Assembly (NCBI RefSeq): GCF_003399765.1
Contig: NZ_NFZV01000026.1
Location: 1-58,811 of the forward strand
Length of the DNA stretch: 58,811 nt
From: Alkalilimnicola ehrlichii
GTDB lineage: Bacteria > Pseudomonadota > Gammaproteobacteria > Nitrococcales > AK92
Reading direction: 5' to 3'
Shown here: in pieces, positions 18,650-29,768 of the stretch
Position numbering within the stretch: position 1 is the stretch's first letter
Layout of the letters: each line of letters begins with the position of its first letter
Translations under genes and position numbers: made by a program
The notes under the pieces: model-generated
The model's database searches: none
Seen by the model: only the letters and a program-made list of their open reading frames with translations
What the model was told of the DNA's origin: nothing

Positions 18650-18928
18650 GAGGGCCTTCCTTCGGCGCCGACCAGAGTCGCTTGCACTCGTTGACTGCTG
18701 GAATCGACACGTCGACCTGGATCGTTTTAATGGATGACGGAATTCCGCTTTTCACCTTGCCAAGGCTTCGCTTGGGAGCCGGAGAGTCGCCCGTGACAGA
18801 CTCCCTCTACCTACATAGCGGGAATGCCCTTGCTGGAGTAATTCCGTGTTTTAGTAACTACTATTTCAAGTTACTTACGAATAGCATAACCTCGTTCGAT
18901 TGCCTCCACAGGTATTCCGGATCGTTCG

Positions 18929-21568
18929 ATGAGTACTCCTAGAGTTAAGCCGACGCAGTTACGCCCACCCGTCCTATCTACAGATTTGGTGGTCAGGCAG
19001 GGCTTGCTTCAACGTTTACGTAAGGCGGGCGAGCTGTACCGCTTGACCTTGCTGAACGCTCCTTTGGGTTATGGCAAGAGCACCTTGTTGGCGCAATATG
19101 CCGCAGAGCTGCAAACGCCGTTCCTTTGGTATCGGGTAGAGGCGGGCGATAACAGCGCGAGTCGGCTATTGGCGGGGTTGCAGGCGGCGCTCTCGGTGCC
19201 GGAGCAGGACGACGAGGAAGCGCTTTGGTGTGCCATCTTGCAGCGTCTTGACGGCGGCGAGCGTTTTACCGTATTGCTCGACGATCTGCATTGCCTACAG
19301 TCGACCCAGGCGCGGCGTTATCTCGAAGAGCTCGTCCGATATCCGGCTGCCTCTTTACGCATTATCGCCGCGAGCGAGGGGCGGCCGACGATCGCTTTCA
19401 ATCACCTGCGCCGGGACCAGCAGCTCGCCGTGTTCGAGACCCGAGATTTAGCGGTCGATAGCGACGAAATCCGTCAACTAGCCAAAAAACGCGGCGTCCA
19501 GCTAGAGGCCGATGCCGTTTATCAACTGCGGGCACATAGCGAGGGCTGGATAAGCGGGGTGCTTTTTTGGCTTGCGGCTTGTAAAGATCAATCGGCGCGG
19601 GCCAAGCCGTCGTTCGATACCTTGGAGCCGGTTTTGCCGCAGGCCGACAGCTATATCGAACAGTTCTTTGAAGAAGATCTCTTCCGACGGCTGCCGCCAG
19701 GCCTAGTTACGTTCATGGAGCGCACCTCGGTAGTGCAGGCGTTTGGCGTCGAATTGGCCGCCCGGTTGAGCGGGCACGGCGATGCATGGTCAATGATTCG
19801 CCGCATGGAGCGTAACGGGCTTTTCGTTCAAGCCTGCCAACCGGCACCGTTGGAGTATCGTTACCACCCTGCACTACGGCGAGCCTTATACCAACGCGTC
19901 CAGCGTCGGGATGTGGCCGAGTTGCGGCGCTTACATCGGCTAGCGGCGGATTGCCTCTTGCAGCAGCACTGTTATGCCGACGCGATCTACCAGCTGATGC
20001 GCGCGCGCGAGTATTCGGCAGTGCTTGCCACCGCCGAGCGGCATATCTTCGACCTCCTGCGGGAGGGTGCGATCAACACCATCATCGAATTATTGGAGAG
20101 CATGCCCGATGCGAACCGGGAAGATCATTACATGCTTGCCATTATGGACGCGTCGACCGTTCACGTAAGTAATGATGTCGAAAGGGCTCGCGGGAGTATC
20201 CAGCGCTTACGTCGCTTGCTTAAGCAAAATGCCGTTAATCGGCCGGCCAGAGTACATCAGACGGTCGCGTTTCTGCGCAGCCGGTTGGCCTTCCTGGGCG
20301 GCAATCTACAGCACGGCCTGAGCATTGCCGATCAGGCGCTGAAAGCTTATCCCGAGCCCAATGCCGCGCGGGAAGTGTTGTTGTTTAATCGCGGCAGTTG
20401 CCTGTTCGGCTTGGGGCGGTTAAGAGAAAGTCGGCAAGACGTGGAGCAGGCGTTACAAGGCTTCGAGCAGTTAGGCTACAGCGGTTATACCAAAAGCTTG
20501 AACTTATTGATCGGCAAGATCGAGTTGTTGCAAGGGCAGACCGATCGAGCCGAGCAGCGCTTTCAGCGCCTGGCCCAGGCATCGCAGCCGGCGGGGCCGA
20601 GAAACTTCTACGATTTATTTCAGTATCTTGGCCAGGGGGTGGTGTGCTTACAGCGGAATCGGCTGATGGCGGCCGCCGACGTGTTGTCGGAAGCCGAATC
20701 GGTCGCCTTGGCTTTCCCGCATTGTGCAGGTCTTGGCTGGGTGCTGCATTACCGCGCCGCGCTATCGGAAGCCCAGGGGCAGCGGCGTAAAGCTGCCGAG
20801 ACGTGGGCAGAGGTACGGCGGGTTGCTCGTCATTATCAACTATTTACTTTGTATCGTCTTGCCGGTGCTCATCGGGTGCGTTTGGCTGTGCGCGAACGCG
20901 ATCAGGATTTTGTCCTCGACTGGCTGAAAGAGTGGCACTGGTGCTGGCGGCAGTATGGGGAAGCGTTGCAGCCGGAGGAGTTGTTGGCCTACGCCTGGGT
21001 GCAGCGCTCATTAGGCAAGTCGGCATTTGCTCACGAGCTTATAGAGCGTCTGCGCGAGCAGGCTAAGGTGGAAGATAATCGTCGTTTGGAGTTGGATACG
21101 CTGATCTTGGAGGCGTCTTTGCTGCGCGACGCCGGCGATCAGGACGAAGCGCTGATGTGCCTGGACAATGCGCTGCAAATGGCTTGTCGTTTCGGGTTTG
21201 GCCAGTTGCTGCACCAGGAGGGGCAGGATCTGGTGGATCTATTCCGTATGTTGCTTAACCGGCAAACGCGACGTCAGCTCGGTTTTGGCGAGTTGCCGCC
21301 GCGCGAGCAGTTAGGGGTTTTGCTTGGCGAGCTTGGCGCAGGGGCAGAGCGCAGCGGTCAGGGATTATTGGAGCCGCTGACCCGGCGGGAGCATGACGTT
21401 TTAAGGCGAATGGGGCGAGGCCAGTCTAATCAGCAGATCGCCGAAGTGCTTTTCATTAGCGTGAGCACGGTGAAAACGCACATTAATCACCTATTCCGCA
21501 AACTGGATGTCAGTGACCGCGAAGGCGCGCTGCGGGCCGCTCGCAGCTTAGGGTTGATCGACGAGTAG
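18929..21568 (+). CDS. MalT/AlkS-like LuxR family transcriptional activator
   Basis: An 879-residue regulator. It has an N-terminal P-loop ATPase domain (LNAPLGYGKSTLL, Walker A at about 44-54; Walker B FTVLLDDLHCL), a long central helical-repeat domain (about 340-790), and a C-terminal LuxR helix-turn-helix (LTRREHDVLRRMGRGQSNQQIA, then STVKTHINHLFRKL). This is the MalT/AlkS architecture, in which an inducer and ATP drive oligomerisation and activation. AlkS controls alkane use in pseudomonads. The gene lies directly upstream of an acyl-CoA catabolic operon on the same strand, which is its likely target. No clear ribosome site precedes ATG 18929. The 279 bases before it (18650-18928) contain no gene. 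Confidence 0.85.
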   Translation: MSTPRVKPTQLRPPVLSTDLVVRQGLLQRLRKAGELYRLTLLNAPLGYGKSTLLAQYAAELQTPFLWYRVEAGDNSASRLLAGLQAALSVPEQDDEEALWCAILQRLDGGERFTVLLDDLHCLQSTQARRYLEELVRYPAASLRIIAASEGRPTIAFNHLRRDQQLAVFETRDLAVDSDEIRQLAKKRGVQLEADAVYQLRAHSEGWISGVLFWLAACKDQSARAKPSFDTLEPVLPQADSYIEQFFEEDLFRRLPPGLVTFMERTSVVQAFGVELAARLSGHGDAWSMIRRMERNGLFVQACQPAPLEYRYHPALRRALYQRVQRRDVAELRRLHRLAADCLLQQHCYADAIYQLMRAREYSAVLATAERHIFDLLREGAINTIIELLESMPDANREDHYMLAIMDASTVHVSNDVERARGSIQRLRRLLKQNAVNRPARVHQTVAFLRSRLAFLGGNLQHGLSIADQALKAYPEPNAAREVLLFNRGSCLFGLGRLRESRQDVEQALQGFEQLGYSGYTKSLNLLIGKIELLQGQTDRAEQRFQRLAQASQPAGPRNFYDLFQYLGQGVVCLQRNRLMAAADVLSEAESVALAFPHCAGLGWVLHYRAALSEAQGQRRKAAETWAEVRRVARHYQLFTLYRLAGAHRVRLAVRERDQDFVLDWLKEWHWCWRQYGEALQPEELLAYAWVQRSLGKSAFAHELIERLREQAKVEDNRRLELDTLILEASLLRDAGDQDEALMCLDNALQMACRFGFGQLLHQEGQDLVDLFRMLLNRQTRRQLGFGELPPREQLGVLLGELGAGAERSGQGLLEPLTRREHDVLRRMGRGQSNQQIAEVLFISVSTVKTHINHLFRKLDVSDREGALRAARSLGLIDE

Positions 21569-21574
21569 ACCCAC

Positions 21575-21592
21575 TCTCCACCTATCTCCACC
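21575..21592. promoter_or_regulatory. Direct repeat TCTCCACC x2, 10-bp period: candidate activator site
   Basis: TCTCCACC at 21575-21582 is repeated exactly at 21585-21592 (GGTGGAGA on the other strand). It sits just after the LuxR-regulator stop and about 130 bases before the acyl-CoA dehydrogenase start. A spacing of one helical turn suits an oligomeric MalT/AlkS-type activator, whose known boxes are short G-rich elements (GGGA(T/G)GA in MalT). The assignment is inference. Confidence 0.35.
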
Positions 21593-21724
21593 CAAATTTC
21601 CAACCGCCGGTTCGAGGCGATCCGTCAAAGCGGGTGCTACAACCAATAGGAAAGGTAGTTCGCCGATGTATCTTGACTGCGGTCGGGTGGATTGGCGGGC
21701 CTGGCCCACTTAGCGGAGGTCTTG

Positions 21725-23526
21725 ATGACGGACAGCCTGCTTAATGATCGGGATCTTAAATTCCAGCTTTACGAAGTGCTCGATATCGAAGCGCTGCTGG
21801 AGCGGCCGCGATATGCCGAGCACGATCGTGCCGTGTTCGATTCCGTGCTCGATACCGCCCACGATCTTGCCAAGCATTATTTCGCACCCCACAATCAAAA
21901 AGGCGACGCCGAAGAGCCGGTGTTCGAAGATGGCCGTGTCCGCCTGATTCCCGAGACCAAAACGGCGTGGGATGCGTTCGCCGATGCCGGCTTTTTGGCG
22001 GCTCATCACGATGCCGAAGACGGCGGGATGCAGTTACCCGAGGTCGTTTTGCGGGCCTGTATGGCGTACTTCAATGCCGCTAACGTATCCACCACCGCTT
22101 ATCCTTTCCTAACCATCGGCGCGGCGAATCTGGTTAAGAGCTTTGCCGCGCCTGAGTTGCGCGAGCGGTTCTTGCCGCCGATGATGGACGGCCGCTTCAG
22201 CGGCACCATGGCGCTGACGGAGCCGGGGCAGGGGTCGGCGCTGGGCGATATTCGTACCACTGCTAAACCTGCCGAGGACGGTAGCTACCGCCTGTTCGGG
22301 CAGAAGATGTTCATCTCGGGCGGCGATCACGAGCTGACCGAGAACATCGTGCACATGGTGCTGGCGCGTATCGAAGGTGCGCCGGCGGGCGCCAAAGGGA
22401 TTTCCCTATTCTTGGTGCCGAAAGTTTTAGTGAATTCCGATGGCGAGTTGGGCGCGCGAAACGACGTCGCGCTGGCCGGCTTGCTGCATAAGATGGGATA
22501 TAGGAATACCACGTCCACGGTGCTGAGTTTCGGCGAGGGCGACGGGGCGGTCGGCTACTTAGTCGGCAAGCCCCACCACGGTTTGGCCTATATGTTCCAG
22601 ATGATGAACGAGGCTCGGATCGGCGTCGGCCTGGGGGCGGCGACCTTGGCTTACCAAAGCTATGTCCATGCGCTGAGCTACGCGCGCGAGCGTCCGCAGG
22701 GGCGTTTGCCAAGCAGCAAAGACCCGCTATCCAAACAGGTGCGCATTATCCAACATGCCGACGTGCGACGCTTATTGCTGATGCAGAAAGCGTACGCCGA
22801 AGGTAGCTTATCGTTGTGTCTCTACGCCACCAGCCTGGCCGAGGATGCGCGTACGGCACCGGATCCGGAGCAGGCCCGGCAAGCCGGAGAACTGCTCGAT
22901 TTGCTCACGCCGATGGTGAAGTCGTACCCGTCCCGCTACGGCGTTATAGCGTCCGACTTGGCGATTCAGGTACTTGGCGGTGCGGGCTATACGCGCGAAT
23001 ACCTGCTGGAGCAGTTCTACCGGGATAACCGCCTGAATCCGATCCATGAAGGGACGGAAGGCATACAGGCGATCGACTTGCTCGGCCGTAAACTCGGCCG
23101 CGCGGTGGCGAAGGCTACGCACTGTTCGTAAAAACCTTGCATGCGACATTGGATAAAGCAAAGGCGGATGCGACCTGTGCGCCGTTAGCGACCAAGCTCG
23201 CCGAGGCTGCCGAAATATTGCAAGCAGTGACCCGCGATTTACAGCAGCAGGTGGCGGCGGACCCGGATCGGGGCTTGGCGAATGCCAGCACGTACTTGGA
23301 TGTTTTCGGTCGGGTTTTGGTCGGTTGGATCTGGTTAAGGCAGGCGCTTGTTGCAAGCCATGCGCTTGAGGCCGGTGCCAGTGGCGAGGATGCCGAGTTT
23401 TATCGCGGCAAGGTACATACCGCGGGTTATTTCATGGAGTGGGAGCTGGCGCCGGTGGAGGCCATGGCCCGACTGCTAAGTGCGGGCAACGGTGCCGCGT
23501 TCGAGATGGAGAATGCCTGGTTCTAG
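21725..23526 (+). CDS. Acyl-CoA dehydrogenase with ACAD C-terminal domain (frameshifted)
   Basis: Introduces the alpha,beta double bond into an acyl-CoA using FAD. ATG 21725 has GGAGGT four bases upstream. The first frame ends at 23131 after GRKLGRAVAKATHCS. One extra base near 23104 instead reads GRAGGEGYALFVKTLHATL and continues without a break to 23526, adding the helical C-terminal domain found in the roughly 600-residue acyl-CoA dehydrogenases. The corrected length is 600 residues. Visible motifs: TMALTEPGQGSALGDI (FAD/substrate), GDLVG-like hinge, QVLGGAGYTREY, and IHEGTEGIQAIDLLGRK near the active-site end. It is the first gene of the catabolic operon after the regulator. Confidence 0.8.
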
Positions 23527-23577
23527 ATACTGGTAGCGACAGCGCGCCTTATAACAATAAGAGTGAGGGGTGGAGTG

Positions 23578-25688
23578 ATGAGCGCATTGGTTCAGTACCA
23601 CGTTGAGGATGGCGTCGCCTTTATCGGTTTGGCGAATCCGCCCGTAAACGCCCTGAGTCAGCCGGTACGGGCTGCACTGGCGGCGGCGTGCGAAGTTGCC
23701 GAGCGCGATCCCGCCGTTAGGGTGCTGATTCTCTACGGCGAAGGGGGAAGCTTTAGCGCCGGTACCGATATCGAAGAATTCGGTACCCCCGCCGCCTTGT
23801 CGACGCCTGACTTTCCCACCTTATTGCGCCACCTTACTCAACTCGATAAACCGCTGATCGCCGCTCTTGAGGGCGTCGCCCTAGGCGGCGGTTTGGAGTT
23901 GGCCTTGGCCTGCGGTTACCGTATCGCCGAGCCAAGTGCCAAGCTCGGCTTGCCCGAGATCCAGTTGGGGCTGATCCCCGGGGGAGGCGGCACTCAGCGT
24001 TTGCCGCGTCTGATCGGCGTTGACGCAGCATTGAGTATGATCATCTCCGGCCAGCCGCTGCTTGCTGCACGAGCACGTGAGTTAGGGCTTATCGACAGGT
24101 TGGCCGATTCCGCCGATGCCTTGTTAGATAACGCGCGGGCATTTGCCGAGGAACTCGCAGCGCAAAAGGCGCCGCCGCAACCGCAACCGCCGCAACCTGA
24201 GCCGGGTGCCGGACTGGCGGACGACTTTTTCAACGCTACATCGAGCAGAACCAAAAGCGCTGGCGCGGACAAGTCGCACCGCGTTTGGCGGTGGAGGCGG
24301 TACAGACCGCTTGCGAGCTTCCCTTGGAGCAGGGTTTGGTCCGTGAGTCGGCGTTGTTCAGTAAGGCTATGGAATCCTCGCAGTCGACGGCCTTATGCCA
24401 CGTGTTTTTCGCCGAGCGGCAAGCGGATAAGGTGCCTGCTGTAGAGCGCGACACCCCCCGGCGGCCGGTGGCTAAAGTGGCTGTGATTGGTGCGGGTACG
24501 ATGGGCGGCGGCATTGCGATGAACTTTGCCAACGCCGGTATCCCGGTCGTGTTGTTAGAGGTTAAGCGGGAGGCGCTGGATCGTGGGCTGGCGCAAATCC
24601 GCAAGAACTACGAAATTAGCATTCAACGCGGCAAGCTAAGTCGCCGCGTTGCCGAACAGCGCTTGGCGCTGATCGACGGCACCCTGGATTACGCGGATCT
24701 GGCCGATGCCGACCTGGTCATCGAGGCCGTGTTCGAGAGCATGGACATCAAGCGACAGGTATTCGGCACCTTGGATAAGGTGTGCAAGCCGGGTGCAATT
24801 CTCGCGACCAACACCTCTACCCTTAATGTCGACGAGATCGCCGCCGTAACCCAGCGCCCGCAGGATGTCATCGGACTGCATTTCTTCAGCCCTGCTAACG
24901 TCATGCGCCTGCTAGAAGTAGTGCGGGGAGAGGCGACGGCTCCCGAGGTGCTGGCCACAGCGCTGGGTTTGGCGAAGAAAATCGGCAAAGTCGCCGTGGT
25001 ATCGGGTGTCTGCTTCGGTTTTATCGGCAACCGTATGTTGGAGCCCTATGCGCGGGAAGCGCATCGTCTGGTGCTTGAGGGGGCAACGCCGGCGCAGGTC
25101 GACCGCGTGCTGACCGAGCTGGGGCTGGCCATGGGGGTGCTGTCCATGTACGACCTCGCCGGTATCGATGTCGGTTACCTGGTGCGCGAATCCCGCCGCG
25201 ATGCCATCAGTCACGACCCCAGCTACTGCAAGCTTGCCGACGAACTCTACGGTATGGGGCGCTACGGCCAAAAAACGGGGCGCGGTTTCTATCTTTACGA
25301 AGGGCGCCAGCAGAAAGAAGACCCCGAAGTCATTGCAATTGCCGAGCGTCTGGCGGCGGAGCTGGATATTCCCCGCCGTGAGATCTCCGATCAGGAAATC
25401 CACGACCGCTGCCTATTCGTGCTGATCAACGAGGGCCTCTTGCTGCTTGAGGAAGGGATTGCGTTGCGCAGCGGCGATATCGATCTGGTTTGGATCAACG
25501 GTTACGGGTTTCCGGCCTGGTTGGGCGGGCCGATGCACTACGGCGAACAGTTGGGATTGGATCGGGTGCTGGCGAGTATTTGCCATTATCGCGAGCAACT
25601 CGGCGCGTACGGCGAGATGTGGTTCCAGCCGGCGCCTTTGTTGGAGCGTTTAGCGAGCGACGGGAGAACGCGTATCGAAGCTGTCTGA
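23578..25688 (+). CDS. FadB/FadJ-like enoyl-CoA hydratase / 3-hydroxyacyl-CoA dehydrogenase (frameshifted)
   Basis: A bifunctional beta-oxidation protein. Residues about 1-190 are crotonase (GGSFSAGTDIEEFG, ALGGGLELALACGYRIA, PEIQLGLIPGGGGTQRLPR), then a Pro/Gln linker, then an NAD-binding domain (GAGTMGGGIAMNFANAG) and the 3-hydroxyacyl-CoA dehydrogenase C-terminal domains to residue 703. The frame is broken at the T5 run 24226-24230. With six T residues it reads DDFFQRYIEQNQKRW and joins the two halves at normal family length. The gene lies between the acyl-CoA dehydrogenase and the acyl-CoA ligase. No thiolase is present in the window, so the pathway ends elsewhere. Confidence 0.8.
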
Positions 25689-25750
25689 CCAAGCTCGCCA
25701 AGCGCACAGTGTTTGCATAACACATAAAAAATTATTGGAGGAGGAGCACT

Positions 25751-27397
25751 ATGATGCGCGGATTGATGATGGATCGACCGTTGATGATTTCCCATATCAT
25801 CGAATATGCGGCTGCGAACTTTCCGGATCAGGAAGTCGTTTCCCGCATGCCGGAAGGCGGTATACATCGCTATACCTACCCGGAGGCGGCTGCCCGGAGC
25901 CGGCAACTAGCGAATGCTCTGCGGAAGCTTGGCGTCGAGCCCGGAGATCGTGTTGCCACTGTCGCCTGGAACACCTATCGCCATTTCGAAATCTATTATG
26001 CTACATCGGGTATCGGTGCCGTTTGTCACACGATTAACCCCCGCTTACCGGTCGATCAGTTCAGCTACATCGTTAACCACGCCCAGGACAAATACGTTTT
26101 CGTCGATCTGACCTTCGTGCCTCTGCTGGAGAAACTGCAAGGCTTGTTCGAAGGCGTGCGCGGCTATGTCATTATGACCGACCGCGAGCACATGCCCGAG
26201 ACCTCCTTGCCCGACGCCTACTGCTACGAAGATCTGCTCGCGGAGCAGCCCAGCGCGTTCGAGTGGCCCGAATTCGACGAGCAAGCGGCCTCGTCGTTGT
26301 GCTACACCTCCGGTACCACCGGTAACCCGAAAGGGGTTATGTATTCCCACCGTTCGACCCTGTTGCACGCCTTTTCCGTGCTGGCGATACCCGGTTTGGG
26401 GCTGAACGAAACCTGCTCCCTGCTGCCGGTGGTGCCGATGTTCCATGTCAACGCCTGGGGGGTACCGTATTTTGCGCCGATGATCGGGGCGAAGCTTGTG
26501 TTCCCCGGCCCGAACCTCGACGGCGCGAGCCTCACCGAATTGATGAATGCAGAAGGCGTCACCGAAGCCTGGGGGGTACCGACTGTCTGGATGGGGCTGC
26601 TTGGCCACCTGCGGGGCAGCGGCGAGCGGCTCGATAGCTTGCAGCGTGTCTTGATCGGCGGCTCCGCCGCACCGCGCGCGATGATGGCCGAGTTCAAGAG
26701 CCAGCACGGCGTCGAGGCCTTGCAGGGTTGGGGTATGACCGAGATGAGCCCGGTCGGCACTGTCTCCTTGGTGCGTCCGAAGGACCAAAACCTGCCGGAA
26801 GAAAAGCAGCTCGATATCAAAGTCACCCAAGGGCGTGCCATGTTCGGTGTCGAGATGAAAATCGTCGATGGCGACGGCAAGCGGCTGCCGCACGACGGTA
26901 AAGCCTTCGGCGAGCTGTTGGTACGTGGGCCTGCGATTATTAGCGGTTACTACGAGAACGCGGAAGCGAATGCTAAATCATTCGACGACGAGGGCTGGTT
27001 CCGTACTGGCGACGTCGCGAAGATCGACTCCGAGGGGTACATGGAAATCGTCGATCGGACGAAAGACGTCATTAAGTCCGGCGGCGAATGGATCAGCTCC
27101 ATCGACCTTGAGAACGAAGCGGTCGGCCATCCGGAAATCGCCGAAGCGGCGGTTATTGCCGCGTATCACCCGAAATGGGACGAGCGGCCGCTGTTGGTCG
27201 TCGTGCGCGAAGCCGGTAGCGAATTGGATAAGGCCGGCGTTATCGAGTTTTTGAAAACGCGAGTTGCGAAGTGGTGGTTGCCGGACGATGTGGTGTTCGT
27301 CGACGAACTGCCGCATAGCGCCACCGGCAAGCTGCAAAAAGCAAAACTACGGGAGGAATTCAAAGACTATGTACTACCGGAAGCCAAGGCCTCTTAA
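25751..27397 (+). CDS. Fatty/medium-chain acyl-CoA synthetase (AMP-forming, AlkK-like)
   Basis: Activates a carboxylic acid to its CoA thioester with ATP. The 548 residues fit the AMP-binding family. P-loop [17 protein letters not shown] lies at about 184-200, with GWGMTEMSP (substrate/adenylate site), [26 protein letters not shown] and the catalytic Lys in [11 protein letters not shown]. AlkK-like assignment rests on overall appearance ([13 protein letters not shown]). Start is ATG 25751; GGAGGAGG lies just upstream at about 25738-25746, so ATG 25754 is equally possible. It is in the middle of the catabolic/uptake operon and supplies the acyl-CoA for the two upstream enzymes. Confidence 0.85.
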   Translation: MMRGLMMDRPLMISHIIEYAAANFPDQEVVSRMPEGGIHRYTYPEAAARSRQLANALRKLGVEPGDRVATVAWNTYRHFEIYYATSGIGAVCHTINPRLPVDQFSYIVNHAQDKYVFVDLTFVPLLEKLQGLFEGVRGYVIMTDREHMPETSLPDAYCYEDLLAEQPSAFEWPEFDEQAASSLCYTSGTTGNPKGVMYSHRSTLLHAFSVLAIPGLGLNETCSLLPVVPMFHVNAWGVPYFAPMIGAKLVFPGPNLDGASLTELMNAEGVTEAWGVPTVWMGLLGHLRGSGERLDSLQRVLIGGSAAPRAMMAEFKSQHGVEALQGWGMTEMSPVGTVSLVRPKDQNLPEEKQLDIKVTQGRAMFGVEMKIVDGDGKRLPHDGKAFGELLVRGPAIISGYYENAEANAKSFDDEGWFRTGDVAKIDSEGYMEIVDRTKDVIKSGGEWISSIDLENEAVGHPEIAEAAVIAAYHPKWDERPLLVVVREAGSELDKAGVIEFLKTRVAKWWLPDDVVFVDELPHSATGKLQKAKLREEFKDYVLPEAKAS

Positions 27398-27475
27398 GGC
27401 CTGGCTTTCCACGAAAGAGAAAGCGTTACTCAGAAAAAACATTAAAAGCGGCAACCGCCGTCTGGAGGAGAAATA

Positions 27476-28732
27476 ATGAGTAAAGCCATTCGTCGTGCCG
27501 GCATCTTGGCCGGTGCTATTGCCGCGGGTTTGAGTTTGGCGTTTACCGCCACTGCCGCAAAAGCCGACAACATTCGTATCGCTTACATCGAGCCTTTGTC
27601 CGGACCGTTCGCTAACGTGGGCGATGCCGGTTTGCGTCATTTCCGCTTTGCTGCCGAACGGATCAATGCCGAAGGCGGGATTCTCGGCCGTCAGGTTGAG
27701 ATCGTGCCGATGGATAATCAGCAAAGTGCGCAAGAGTCTCAAGCCTTGCTCCAGCGCGCCATCGACCGCGGCATTCCTTTTGTTACCCAGGGCAATGGCT
27801 CCGATGTGGCCGGGGCGTTGGTAGCCGGTATCGATCGTCATAACCGCCGCAATCCCAACAACCGGGTACTGTTCCTTAACTACGCTGCCGTCGACCCGGC
27901 ACTCACCAACGAGCGGTGCAGCTTCTGGCACTTCCGTTTCGATGCCCAAAGCGACATCAAGCTCGAAGCGCTCACCAACTACATGCAAGAGCGTGACGAT
28001 ATTAAGAAGGTCTTCTTGATCAACCAGGATTACTCGCACGGCCATGCGGTTGCCGCCACGGCTAAGCGGATGCTGGCGGAGAAACGGCCGGATATCGAAA
28101 TCGTGGGCGAGACGCTGCATCCGATCGGTCAGGTCCGCGACTTCTCCCCGTATATCAACCGTATTCGCCGCTCCGGTGCCGACTCGGTGATCACCGGTAA
28201 CTGGGGTAACGATCTGGCGTTGATGGTGCGGGCTGCCGAAGATGCCGGCCTCGACGTTAACTTCTACACCTATTACGGCGGTGGCTTAGGCGTGCCGGCC
28301 GCCTTGGGTAAGGCCGGTGCCGGTCGCTTACTGCAAATCACCGAGTGGCACTCCAATGTGCCGTTCGAGGAAGACTTGACGGAAAACCGGGAGTGGATGA
28401 AGGCTTTCGACGAGCGGAACCCGGAAATCAACTGGTACTACCAGCGAATCTACAACCAGATGTACATGCTGAAAGCGGCTATCGAAGAGGCCGGTACCAC
28501 GGAGGCGAAAGCGGTTGCCAATGCCTTAGCCGGTATGAGCTTCGAGTCGCCGACCGGCACGGTCTATATGCGGGCCGACGACCATCAGCTGATTCAGCCG
28601 ATGTATATCTCGGTGATGGATGCCGACGTCGAATACGACGTTGAGAACAGTGGCGTTGGGTTCCGCACCATCGCCAAGATTCCGGCTGAAGAAACCGTAG
28701 TTCCGACCAGCTGCGAAATGCGCCGTCCGTAA
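27476..28732 (+). CDS. livK: Branched-chain amino acid-type ABC transporter, substrate-binding protein
   Basis: A 418-residue periplasmic binding protein. It has a signal peptide (MSKAIRRAGILAGAIAAGLS, cleaved after AAKA) and a Leu/Ile/Val-binding-like fold (IRIAYIEPLSGPFANVGDAGLRHF; GSDVAGALVAGI). GGAGGAG precedes ATG 27476. Proteins of this family bind amino acids, amides, aromatic acids or other small acids. Since the gene is embedded between an acyl-CoA ligase and an SDR, the ligand is more likely an organic acid degraded by this operon than leucine. That is inference. Confidence 0.8.
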   Translation: MSKAIRRAGILAGAIAAGLSLAFTATAAKADNIRIAYIEPLSGPFANVGDAGLRHFRFAAERINAEGGILGRQVEIVPMDNQQSAQESQALLQRAIDRGIPFVTQGNGSDVAGALVAGIDRHNRRNPNNRVLFLNYAAVDPALTNERCSFWHFRFDAQSDIKLEALTNYMQERDDIKKVFLINQDYSHGHAVAATAKRMLAEKRPDIEIVGETLHPIGQVRDFSPYINRIRRSGADSVITGNWGNDLALMVRAAEDAGLDVNFYTYYGGGLGVPAALGKAGAGRLLQITEWHSNVPFEEDLTENREWMKAFDERNPEINWYYQRIYNQMYMLKAAIEEAGTTEAKAVANALAGMSFESPTGTVYMRADDHQLIQPMYISVMDADVEYDVENSGVGFRTIAKIPAEETVVPTSCEMRRP

Positions 28733-28763
28733 GCGGAGCGACTAAGCAGCGGTAACTAATGAA

Positions 28764-28795
28764 CGTCCCGGCGCCGGTGCGCCGGTGCCGGGACG
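28764..28795 (+). other. Strong intercistronic stem-loop between livK and livH
   Basis: CGTCCCGGCGCCGG (28764-28777), loop TGCG, then CCGGTGCCGGGACG (28782-28795): a 14-bp stem with a single G-U pair. No T run follows, so it is probably an mRNA-stabilising or attenuating hairpin. It would allow more binding protein than permease to be made from one transcript, as seen in other ABC operons. Confidence 0.6.
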
Positions 28796-28821
28796 CTTCT
28801 GTCGCAGGAACGGGGGTTTCC

Positions 28822-29768
28822 ATGCTCGAAACGATTATCTTTTCCCTACTTAACGGACTGTTGTACGGCATGTTGCTCTTCATGCTCTCCAGCGGTCTCA
28901 CACTCATCTTCGGCATGATGGGCGTACTGAACTTCGCCCATGCCAGTTTCTACATGCTCGGTGCCTACTTTGCATACACATTGGGGATGTATACCGGGTT
29001 CTGGGTCGCCCTGTTTTGGCGCCAATTGTGGTGGCCGGTATCGGCGCCTTAGTCGAACGCTACGGACTGCGGCGCGTTCATGCCTACGGCCATGTGCCGG
29101 AATTGCTGTTCACCTTCGGCTTAGCCTTCGTTGTCGAGGAACTGGTCCGCTTGTTCTGGGGCAACATGCCGATGAACTACCGGGCGCCGGACGTTCTCAA
29201 CCAACCGTTGTTCAGCCTGTTCGGCTCCAATTACCCGGCATTCCGGGTGTTTGTGCTGGTGGTCGGCGTGGCGATGTTCGTCGGTTTGTACCTACTGCTG
29301 AAAAAAACCCGTGCCGGGTTGATTATTCAAGGTTCTTTGTCGCGGCCGGACATGGTATCGGCTCTCGGCCATAACGTGCCGCAGGTTTTCATGGCGGTGT
29401 TTGCTATCGGTACCGGACTAGCTGCACTTGGTGGCGTAGTCGGCGGTATTTACTTGGTTACCGAACCCGGCATGGCCTTCATGATGGGGCCGATCGTGTT
29501 CGTGGTTGTCGTGCTCGGCGGTTTGGGTTCCATCCAAGGCGCGCTGATCGCATCCATTCTGATCGGAATTCTACAGACGTTCGCTTTATCGGTGGATTTC
29601 TCCCTGGCTTCGGCATTCTCCGGTCTGATTACCGTAGCGCCCGATAGCTTATTCTCCACCTTGTGGAACATGAGTTCGGAGCGTATCGCCCCGGTGCTGC
29701 CGTTCCTGCTGCTGGTGCTGATGTTGATCTTCCGCCCGCGCGGTCTGATGGGGAGGCGTGAAGCATGA
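28822..29768 (+). CDS. livH: Liv-type ABC transporter permease LivH (frameshifted)
   Basis: An inner-membrane permease of about 315 residues when repaired. ATG 28822 (MLETIIFSLLNGLLYGMLLFMLSSGLTLIFGMMGVLNFAHASFY) opens the standard LivH N-terminus. The frame breaks at the T4 run 29014-29017; with five T residues it reads ALFLAPIVVAGIGALVERYGLRR and continues to 29768. The stop overlaps the livM start as ATGA. The remaining membrane segments and the C-terminal RPRGLMGRREA are normal. Confidence 0.8.

Noticed and set aside
27374-28120. A 248-residue minus-strand ORF opposite livK.
   Set aside because: livK is a clear protein family match in the other strand; the antisense frame has no recognisable domain.
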